A DNA stretch of 5,333 nt from SMWC01 sp963581225 (lineage in GTDB: Bacteria; Pseudomonadota; Gammaproteobacteria; Steroidobacterales; Rariloculaceae), in NCBI GenBank assembly GCA_963581225.1, contig CAUZMW010000134.1:1-5333 (forward strand), read 5' to 3'. Position 1 is the stretch's first letter; every line of letters starts with the position of its first letter. Of the stretch, positions 1-4,915 are shown in pieces. A program made the position numbers and the translations under genes. The notes under the pieces were generated by a model that was not told the DNA's origin, did no database searches, and saw only the letters and a list, made by a program, of their open reading frames with translations.

Positions 1-14
1 CTTGAGTAACTGAT

Positions 15-1349
15 ATGGACACTGATTTCTCTGATGGCCTGACGCGCGCGGAGCTCGACGCCTACTGGATGCCGTACACCGGCAACCGGGCGTTCAAAGA
101 CAGCCCGCGCATGATTGTCGGGGCGGATGGTTGCTACTACCTCAGTGCGGACGGGAAGCGAATATTCGACAGCCTTTCCGGCCTTTGGTGTTGCGGGTTC
201 GGCCATAATCGTCACGAGATAGCGACCGCCATCAGCCATCTTCTGACGACGCTTGATTACGTCCCGGCGTTTCAGGTCGGTCACCCGCTGGCGTTTCAAC
301 TCGCCAACCGGATCGTGGGCATGACGCCTGCCGGTCTCGACCACGTTTTCTTCTGTAACTCGGGCTCCGAGGCTGTCGAAACGGCGTTGAAAATGGCGCG
401 AGCCTACTGGCATCTGAAAGGCGAGCCGAGCCGGACCAAGTTTATTGGTCGCGGCAAGGGTTACCACGGCGTTAATTTCGGTGGAACGAGCGTCGGCGGC
501 GTCGAGGCGAATCGCAAGCCATACGGCGAACTCGTTGATACGGTGCATCTGCCGCATACGCTGTTGCCGGAGAACGTTTTTTCACGCGGTTTGCCGGAGC
601 ACGGCGTCGAGCTTGCCGATGAACTGGAAGAATTAGTGGCGGCGCACGGCGCAAAAAATATTGCGGCCGTTATCGTGGAACCTTTCTCGGGATCGGCCGG
701 CGTGATCCTTCCTCCTCAAGGCTATCTCGAGCGGTTGCGTGAGCTCTGCACGAAACACGGTTTGCTGCTGATTTTCGATGAAGTTATTACAGGCTTCGGT
801 CGCACCGGCCAAAACTTCGCTGCCGATACCTTCGGCGTCACTCCCGACATCATGTGTCTCGCCAAAGCGCTGACTAATGGCGTCGTGCCGATGGGCGCGA
901 CAGTCGCCACCCCGGAGATCTACGAGACATTTATGGCCAACGGCGGACCCGATTACGCGGTCGAGTTCCCGCATGGCTACACCTACTCCGGACATCCGGT
1001 CGCTTGCGCGGCCGCGCTCGCAGCGCTCGATATCTTCGAACAGGAGAAGCTGGCGGCGCGTTGCCACGAGCTCGCGCCGTACTTCGAAGATGCAATTCAC
1101 GGGCTCAAAGGGCTACCTTACGTGGCCGACATTCGTAACTTCGGGCTGGCAGGAGCTATTCAACTCGAATCTTATCCGGATGAACCGACACGACGGCCGG
1201 GCGAAGTGGGGAAAGCCTGTTGGGAGAAAGGCCTCTACGTTCGTTATGCGGGCGATTGCCTCGCGTTAGCGCCGCCGTTCATCGCCGAGAAAGAGGACAT
1301 TGACTTCACCTTCAACGTTCTAAACGACGTGATAGGAGCGCTGGCATGA
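15..1349 (+). CDS. bauA: Class III omega-amino-acid:pyruvate aminotransferase (beta-alanine:pyruvate type)
   Basis: A PLP-dependent, cytoplasmic fold-type I aminotransferase of 444 residues, the usual length. By family it moves the amino group of beta-alanine (or another omega-amino acid) to pyruvate, giving malonate semialdehyde and alanine. Visible motifs: NSGSEA at residues 115-120 (PLP phosphate), Tyr150-His151 in GKGYHG (ring stacking), VEPFSGSAG at 221-229, DEVITGFGRTG at 255-265 with Asp255 contacting the pyridine nitrogen, and Lys284 in CLAKALTNG as the Schiff-base lysine. Arg410 (LYVRYAGD) sits where related omega-transaminases have the carboxylate-binding arginine. The N-terminus (LDAYWMPYTGNRAFKDSPR) matches the family start, which supports the ATG at 15; only a weak GAG lies upstream at 4-6. 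The stop overlaps the start of the next gene (ATGA), a semialdehyde dehydrogenase, which favours a beta-alanine role over general amine transamination. The class is secure; the exact substrate is inferred from context. Confidence 0.93.
   Translation: MDTDFSDGLTRAELDAYWMPYTGNRAFKDSPRMIVGADGCYYLSADGKRIFDSLSGLWCCGFGHNRHEIATAISHLLTTLDYVPAFQVGHPLAFQLANRIVGMTPAGLDHVFFCNSGSEAVETALKMARAYWHLKGEPSRTKFIGRGKGYHGVNFGGTSVGGVEANRKPYGELVDTVHLPHTLLPENVFSRGLPEHGVELADELEELVAAHGAKNIAAVIVEPFSGSAGVILPPQGYLERLRELCTKHGLLLIFDEVITGFGRTGQNFAADTFGVTPDIMCLAKALTNGVVPMGATVATPEIYETFMANGGPDYAVEFPHGYTYSGHPVACAAALAALDIFEQEKLAARCHELAPYFEDAIHGLKGLPYVADIRNFGLAGAIQLESYPDEPTRRPGEVGKACWEKGLYVRYAGDCLALAPPFIAEKEDIDFTFNVLNDVIGALA
1334..1338 (+). 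promoter_or_regulatory. Shine-Dalgarno for the semialdehyde dehydrogenase
   Basis: AGGAG lies 7 bases before the ATG at 1346, inside the last codons of the aminotransferase gene. With the ATGA overlap (1346-1349) it indicates translational coupling of the two genes in one transcript. Confidence 0.75.
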
Positions 1350-2866
1350 GTTCGCCGATAGCGGAATACAAGGTTACGCAGAGAATCGTTGGTCATTTAA
1401 TCGGCGGGGAACGCGTCTCTGGCGGCACGCGAACGACCCCGATCTACAATCCGGCGACGGGCGAAGTTGCTCGTGAGGTTCAGCTCGCCGACCAGGAAAC
1501 GGTGGAGCGAGCGATCGCTGCTGCTGCCGCCGCCTATCCTGCGTGGCGGCAGACGCCGCCCGTCAAGCGTGCCCGCATCATGTTCCGTTTCAAAGAATTG
1601 CTGGAAGCGAACGAAGACAGAATCGTCGCGTTGTTGACCGAGGAGCACGGCAAAGTCCTGGCCGACGCGCGTGGTGAGTTACGTCGCGGTATCGAGAACG
1701 TCGAGTATGCTTGCGGTGCACCCGAACTCCTGAAGGGCGAGCACAACAGGAACGCCGGACTGAATATCGACAGCTGGTCCGAGATGCAGCCTCTCGGAGT
1801 CGTCGCCGGTATCACGCCGTTCAATTTCCCGGCTATGGTGCCATTGTGGATGTACCCGCTCGCACTGGTCTGCGGCAACACATTCGTTTTGAAACCGTCG
1901 GAGCGCGATCCGAGCAGCGCGATGCTGGTGGCCGAGTTACTGCATGAGGCAGGTCTACCGGAGGGCGTCTTCAATCTCATCAACGGAGATAAGGAAGCCG
2001 TCGACACGCTGCTCACGGATTCGCGTGTGCAAGCCGTGAGTTTCGTCGGCTCGACGCCTGTCGCCGAGTACATTTACAACACGGCGAAAGGAAAACGGGT
2101 ACAGGCGTTGGGCGGCGCGAAAAACCACGCGATTGTTATGCCCGACGCGGATATCGACAACGCGGTCAGCGCGCTGATGGGCGCGGCTTACGGTTCTTGC
2201 GGTGAGCGTTGTATGGCGATCTCGGTGGTCGTGGCCGTCGGCGATACCGGCGATGAGCTCGTCGATAAGCTTGCCGCGGAAGTGCGCGCACTGAAAATCG
2301 GCCCGGGTACGGACGACGGCAACGACATGGGCCCGCTCGTCACGGCAGCCCACCACGAAAAAGTGAAAGGCTATGTCGATCTCGGCGTCGAAGAGGGCGC
2401 TGAGTTGGTCGTCGACGGGCGCGGCATCACGGTGGCCAGTCACGAGGACGGATTTTTCCTCGGCGGTTGCTTGTTCGACCGCGTCGAGCCCGGTATGCGT
2501 ATCTATCAGGACGAGATCTTCGGGCCCGTGTTGTGCGTCGTGCGTGTACCGAGTCTGGAAGAGGCGATGCAACTCATCGACGATCACGAGTTTGGCAACG
2601 GTACCTGTATTTTCACGCGCGACGGTGAGACGGCGCGCTTCTTCAGCGATCACATCAAGGTGGGGATGGTCGGCATCAACGTGCCGCTGCCCGTGCCCGT
2701 TGCGTGCCACAGTTTCGGCGGCTGGAAGCGCTCGTTGTTCGGCGACCTGGCGATCTACGGCCCCGACGCCGTGCGCTTTTACACTCAGCGCAAGACGATG
2801 AGTCAGCGCTGGCCATCAAGCAGCAATCGCGAGCGCGCGAAGTTCTCGTTCCCGAGCAACGACTGA
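1346..2866 (+). CDS. mmsA: CoA-acylating (methyl)malonate-semialdehyde dehydrogenase
   Basis: An aldehyde dehydrogenase superfamily protein of 506 residues. The MmsA/IolA/BauC group oxidises malonate or methylmalonate semialdehyde with NAD+ and CoA to acetyl- or propionyl-CoA plus CO2. The nucleotide-binding stretch includes ITPFNFPAMVPLWMYPLA (156-173) and NTFVLKPSERDPS (178-190). The catalytic cysteine is Cys289 in CGERCMAIS, and DEIFGPVL is at 389-396. Where hydrolytic ALDHs have the catalytic Glu of ELGGK, this protein has QALGGAKNH (253-261). That loss of Glu is characteristic of the CoA-dependent branch. An arginine in LRRGIENVE (near 113-114) and Arg288 match positions tied to substrate-carboxylate binding in this family. 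The C-terminus runs about 16 residues past the usual RKTxxxRWP end with a polar tail. Coupling to a beta-alanine aminotransferase suggests malonate semialdehyde as the in vivo substrate; a role in valine or inositol breakdown is not excluded. Confidence 0.94.
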   Translation: MSSPIAEYKVTQRIVGHLIGGERVSGGTRTTPIYNPATGEVAREVQLADQETVERAIAAAAAAYPAWRQTPPVKRARIMFRFKELLEANEDRIVALLTEEHGKVLADARGELRRGIENVEYACGAPELLKGEHNRNAGLNIDSWSEMQPLGVVAGITPFNFPAMVPLWMYPLALVCGNTFVLKPSERDPSSAMLVAELLHEAGLPEGVFNLINGDKEAVDTLLTDSRVQAVSFVGSTPVAEYIYNTAKGKRVQALGGAKNHAIVMPDADIDNAVSALMGAAYGSCGERCMAISVVVAVGDTGDELVDKLAAEVRALKIGPGTDDGNDMGPLVTAAHHEKVKGYVDLGVEEGAELVVDGRGITVASHEDGFFLGGCLFDRVEPGMRIYQDEIFGPVLCVVRVPSLEEAMQLIDDHEFGNGTCIFTRDGETARFFSDHIKVGMVGINVPLPVPVACHSFGGWKRSLFGDLAIYGPDAVRFYTQRKTMSQRWPSSSNRERAKFSFPSND

Positions 2867-2876
2867 CCACCGCCGC

Positions 2877-2905
2877 TGTGGGAGCGAACGCCTGGTCGCG
2901 ATTCG
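2877..2905 (+). repeat. REP-type palindrome, copy 1
   Basis: A 29-base unit starting TGTGGGAGCG and ending GATTCG, 10 bases after the mmsA stop and in the same orientation as mmsA. Stem arms are GCGAAC (2884-2889) and GGTCGC (2894-2899), with loop GCCT and one A·G mismatch. It shares the same plan as three other units in the window. No T-run follows, so it is not a classical intrinsic terminator. Confidence 0.75.
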
Positions 2906-2914
2906 CCACTTATA

Positions 2915-2920
2915 TATAAT
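2915..2920 (+). promoter_or_regulatory. Possible sigma70 -10 box upstream of the exported reductase-like gene
   Basis: TATAAT, a perfect -10 match, sits at the end of the AT-rich run TATATATAAT (2911-2920), which is conspicuous in GC-rich DNA. A start near 2927 would leave a leader of about 20 bases. The -35 side is poor: about 17 bases upstream is CTGGTC at 2892-2897, inside REP copy 1. It would give the gene at 2948 its own transcription start, independent of mmsA. Confidence 0.4.
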
Positions 2921-2932
2921 GAATAACATTCC

Positions 2933-2939
2933 GGAGGAG
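2933..2939 (+). promoter_or_regulatory. Strong Shine-Dalgarno of the exported reductase-like gene
   Basis: GGAGGAG lies 8 bases before the ATG at 2948. This fixes the start at the beginning of the signal peptide. I see no in-frame ATG or GTG between the signal region and the Rossmann domain that would give a cytoplasmic form. Confidence 0.8.
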
Positions 2940-2947
2940 ACCACACT

Positions 2948-3664
2948 ATGAAATTCCCACGCCACTCCCTGTTGTCAGGGCTGATCGTATTCGCCAGCGC
3001 ACTCGCAGCCCCCGCGCTAGTTTCGGCCGAAACAATCGCCGTCATCGGCACCGGCAACGTCGGCGGCGCGTTAGGACCGGTGTTCGCGACACTCGGTCAT
3101 GACATCGTCTACGGTTCGCGTGAGCCCGGACGACAGGACGTTCAGGATCTCGTGGCACGCACGGCAGGCAATGCGTCCGCCGCGCTTCCCGCCGCTGCGG
3201 CTGCAGACGCTGATATCATCGTCATCGCTGTTCCCTGGGGCGGAGCCGAGAACGCTGTCATGAGCCTCGGCGACCTTTCCGGCAAGATCATCCTCGACCC
3301 GACCAACGCCGTGCGGCGTGACGCCAACAATATTCGTTATCACAACATCGAGACGTCGACCGGCGAGACCATTCAAGGCTGGGCGCCGAACGCGATGGTC
3401 GTTAAGGCGTTCAATACGCTGAGTTCGGAAACGATGGCTAACCCGAGCGTCGCCGGCGGCCCGGTGACGATCCCGATTGCGGGTAACGACGCCGATGCGA
3501 AAGCCGTCGTAGCCGATCTCGTGACCGGTATCGGCTTCGACGTCGTTGACATGGGACTGATCGGCGCGGCACATGCAATCGAGCAGATGCTGATCGTGCG
3601 CGGTAACGCCGGCACCTACGGCGCGCCGTTCAACTACTACTTCCGCCCGGTACCGCAGAACTAG
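2948..3664 (+). CDS. Signal-peptide-bearing NADPH-dependent F420-reductase-like Rossmann protein
   Basis: A 238-residue protein. Residues 1-27 look like a Sec signal peptide: basic start MKFPRH, hydrophobic core 8-24, and VSA before the likely cut after Ala27; there is no twin-arginine motif. The mature part begins at once with a Rossmann fold of the F420_oxidored/NADP-binding type: AVIGTGNVGGAL (31-42) with GxGxxG Gly34/36/39, YGSREP (55-60) whose Ser57-Arg58 could contact an NADP 2'-phosphate, IVIAVPWGG (91-99), ILDPTNAV (115-122) and VVKAFNT (151-157). It resembles the reductase/NAD(P)-binding family found in many bacteria that do not make F420. The substrate is unknown. It has its own Shine-Dalgarno and a possible promoter after mmsA, so it need not belong to that operon. 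Export of a nucleotide-cofactor protein is odd; a lipobox cysteine is absent. The fold is well supported, periplasmic location is a prediction, and function is unassigned. Confidence 0.88.
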   Translation: MKFPRHSLLSGLIVFASALAAPALVSAETIAVIGTGNVGGALGPVFATLGHDIVYGSREPGRQDVQDLVARTAGNASAALPAAAAADADIIVIAVPWGGAENAVMSLGDLSGKIILDPTNAVRRDANNIRYHNIETSTGETIQGWAPNAMVVKAFNTLSSETMANPSVAGGPVTIPIAGNDADAKAVVADLVTGIGFDVVDMGLIGAAHAIEQMLIVRGNAGTYGAPFNYYFRPVPQN

Positions 3665-3672
3665 CCTGAGCC

Positions 3673-3701
3673 TGTAGAAGCGGCCGCCTGGCCGCGATTC
3701 T
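3673..3701 (+). repeat. REP-type palindrome, copy 2
   Basis: A 29-base unit starting 8 bases after the stop of the Rossmann-protein gene and in its orientation. Perfect 6-bp stem: GCGGCC (3680-3685) and GGCCGC (3690-3695) around loop GCCT, followed by GATTC. The head, TGTAGAAGCG, differs at two places from the TGTGGGAGCG of the other copies. Confidence 0.72.
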
Positions 3702-3732
3702 TCGTTCGCGCGTCTTGTCGATGTGTCGATGC

Positions 3733-3924
3733 CTATGCCCCCGAGGCCGACGGCACGCCGGACTACGTCCGGTTTCCTCTCCCACCTCCGCCGGTGTGCG
3801 GGGCTCTCTCGGCTCGCTGTTCGAGTGCTCGCTCCCGTCTCGCCCTTCGCCCTGCTGGGCGGAGCTAATCCCGCGACCGGGGAGCCGTCTCGGCGCACCG
3901 CCTGACTTGGCCTCGCCGGCATAG
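3733..3924. repeat. Imperfect inverted repeat inside the intergenic region
   Basis: The left arm CTATGCCCCCGAGGCC (3733-3748) and the reverse complement of 3909-3924 (CTATGCCGGCGAGGCC) agree at 14 of 16 positions, with 160 bases between the arms. Further inward, CGGCACGCCG on the left resembles CGGTGCGCCG on the complementary right side after a small offset. The arms could form the base of a long stem. Confidence 0.5.
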
Positions 3925-4030
3925 ACACCACCAGGACGCTTGGGTCACCGCCGTGCGAAACGCCCCGCTGCCCATGGCCGGCCCCTTTGCGCATACATGG
4001 ACTATTGCTGACCGCCATTTGCACGAAGGC

Positions 4031-4059
4031 CGAATCGCGACCACACGGTCGCTCCCACA
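4031..4059 (-). repeat. REP-type palindrome, copy 3
   Basis: On the minus strand it reads TGTGGGAGCG, the stem, then GATTCG, starting 11 bases after the stop of the acetyltransferase gene and in the same orientation. Perfect 6-bp stem GCGACC/GGTCGC with loop GTGT. Compared with copies 2 and 4, one stem pair is A-T instead of G-C, a compensated change. Confidence 0.75.
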
Positions 4060-4070
4060 AGCGTCCGCGC

Positions 4071-4499
4071 CTACAACTCGCATTCCATCCGCACGTGCGG
4101 AATCCCGGCCTCGTCGAACGGCTCGGCGCTCGTGATTCGGTAGCCCAGACGTTCGTAGAACGGTACGGCCGAGACCTGGGCGTTACACCAGACGTTGTTA
4201 AGGGAATTCTCCCGGGCGACGCAGTGAACGAACGACATCAGCGCGGTGCCGACACCCTGGCCACGACGCGAGGTTACCACCGCGACACGCCCGACCTTGC
4301 CGCCCTCCGCGAGATCGATACGGCCGGTGCCGACCGGCGCATCGTCATCTGAGGCCAGTAGATGGACGCACCGCGCATCGCTGTCGTCGATCTCCATCTC
4401 TGCGGGCACTCGCTGCTCGTCGACGAAGACGGCGAAACGTATCGCGCGGATATCTGCTTGATCGGCGCCGAAGTCGGCGATACGAACAACTAGCGTCAA
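4071..4499 (-). CDS. GNAT-family N-acetyltransferase (ElaA-like)
   Basis: A 142-residue, single-domain, cytoplasmic GNAT protein that would transfer an acetyl group from acetyl-CoA to an unknown amine. The N-terminal part shows IRFAVFVDEQRVP (20-32) followed by an acidic stretch with E36 and D38-D41 and then VHLL (45-48). This VFVxEQxVP arrangement is typical of the ElaA-like branch. The acetyl-CoA loop is SRRGQGVGTALM (77-88), matching Q/RxxGxG/A, and the C-terminal motif is VPFYERLGY (112-120). The start is TTG at 4499, chosen because GGAGG lies 5 bases upstream and the fold needs the residues from there on; no ATG fits. It overlaps the stop of the preceding permease remnant by three bases (plus-strand TCAA, 4496-4499), so its translation is probably coupled. 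The fold is certain; the substrate cannot be read from the sequence. Confidence 0.9.
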   Translation of the reverse strand: MTLVVRIADFGADQADIRAIRFAVFVDEQRVPAEMEIDDSDARCVHLLASDDDAPVGTGRIDLAEGGKVGRVAVVTSRRGQGVGTALMSFVHCVARENSLNNVWCNAQVSAVPFYERLGYRITSAEPFDEAGIPHVRMECEL

Positions 4500-4915
4500 G
4501 ACTGCCTCCGGAGCTCCTCTGTGTCACCGTACACGAACCGCTCGAGCTCACCATGGATACGCCACACAGTCGCAGCAGTCGGTGGCCGTGTAAAGCGCGA
4601 CACTTCGATCGTCACGATGAAGTTAATGAGCACCGACCAGATCCCGCCGTGCAGCGTCAACGGATGCGGGATGACGACCAGCGTGACGTAGAGCGTTACC
4701 ATCCCGGCCCCGATCCCTGAGAGCGCAATAAGCACGACGAGCAACTCGAACGTGTTGACCGTGAGCAGGTAGCCGACGATGAGCAGAGCGACGACGATCA
4801 CGCGGCCGACCAGAATGTAATGACCCGGGGTCGCGTCGGGCAAAACGTAGCGCTGATAGACGTCGCGATTCTGTCGCGGCCGGGCGGCCGCTCCCACATC
4901 GCGATCCCTATTCAA
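4496..4915 (-). CDS. C-terminal remnant of a sodium:solute symporter (SSF) permease, probably non-functional
   Basis: An open frame of 139 residues that resembles only the last part of an SSF permease. RDVYQRYVLPDATPGHYILVGR (17-38, key RDVYQRY and GR) is like the cytoplasmic loop before a late membrane helix. Helices are likely near 36-53, 56-82 and 92-106, followed by SRFTRPPTAATV and a charged tail with HGELERFVYGD. SSF proteins usually have about 450-600 residues and 11-13 helices, so the N-terminal core with the sodium and substrate sites is missing. Between ALSGIGAG (64-71) and MVTLYVTLVV (72-81) the family normally has a further stretch with a GLFW-R-T-GA type motif, so a second in-frame deletion is likely near 4703. 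The first ~16 codons (TTG start at 4915; alternative GTG at 4897) are encoded by the acetamidase end and REP copy 4, not by permease sequence. The ORF may persist because its 3' end carries the ribosome site of the acetyltransferase. SSF kinship is from recalled family features and is moderately sure. Confidence 0.6.
   Translation of the reverse strand: MNRDRDVGAAARPRQNRDVYQRYVLPDATPGHYILVGRVIVVALLIVGYLLTVNTFELLVVLIALSGIGAGMVTLYVTLVVIPHPLTLHGGIWSVLINFIVTIEVSRFTRPPTAATVWRIHGELERFVYGDTEELRRQS
4505..4509 (-). promoter_or_regulatory. Shine-Dalgarno of the acetyltransferase gene
   Basis: On the minus strand GGAGG lies 5 bases before the TTG at 4499, inside the last codons of the permease remnant. 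It decides the TTG start. Confidence 0.7.
4874..4898 (-). repeat. REP-type palindrome, copy 4
   Basis: On the minus strand it reads TGTGGGAGCG, stem GCGGCC/GGCCGC (perfect 6 bp) around loop GCCC, then GA. It starts 9 bases after the acetamidase stop and in its orientation. The usual GATTCG tail is replaced by GACAG, and permease-like coding sequence follows directly. The unit is read through in frame by the permease remnant. Confidence 0.72.

Larger units (their letters stand above)
3665..4070. other. Convergent intergenic region with inverted REPs and no convincing gene
   Basis: These 406 bases separate the plus-strand gene ending at 3664 from the minus-strand gene ending at 4071. A REP unit lies near each end, in opposite orientations (3673-3701 and 4031-4059). 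The interior holds a small hairpin (CCGGAC-TAC-GTCCGG, 3758-3772), another (CGCCC-TGCT-GGGCG, 3848-3861) and an imperfect inverted repeat (3733-3748 with 3909-3924). Open frames of 60-70 codons exist here, but their translations are rich in Arg, Pro and Ser, and none has a recognisable motif or clear ribosome site. It may be a dispersed composite repeat or encode a structured RNA; neither is shown. Confidence 0.6.

Noticed and set aside
15..1349. Alternative calls such as GABA, ornithine or DAPA aminotransferase
   Set aside because: The N-terminal YWMPYTGNRAFKDSPR block, the LYVRYAGD arginine region and the coupled MmsA-type gene fit the omega-amino-acid:pyruvate group better.
1955..2710. Minus-strand frame of 251 codons opposite mmsA
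   Set aside because: It is the antisense shadow of a strongly conserved dehydrogenase gene. The His/Asp/Arg-rich translation matches no family.
2877..2910. REP stem as a Rho-independent terminator of the operon
   Set aside because: The stem is only 6 bp with a mismatch and is followed by GATTCGCC rather than a T-run. The same holds for the other three copies.
3715..3924. Short plus-strand frames (60-70 codons) in the intergenic region
   Set aside because: They are rich in Arg, Pro and Ser, have no clear Shine-Dalgarno and no family motif, and overlap the inverted repeat. They look like non-coding GC-rich DNA.
3071..4060. Long minus-strand open frame of 329 codons
   Set aside because: It runs antisense through the well-supported Rossmann-protein gene and across the REP-bounded intergenic block. 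The translation is Arg-rich with no recognisable domain and starts inside REP copy 3, so it is a composition-driven shadow.
2877..4898. CRISPR array from the repeated units
   Set aside because: Only four copies, on both strands, hundreds of bases apart, separated by genes rather than uniform spacers.
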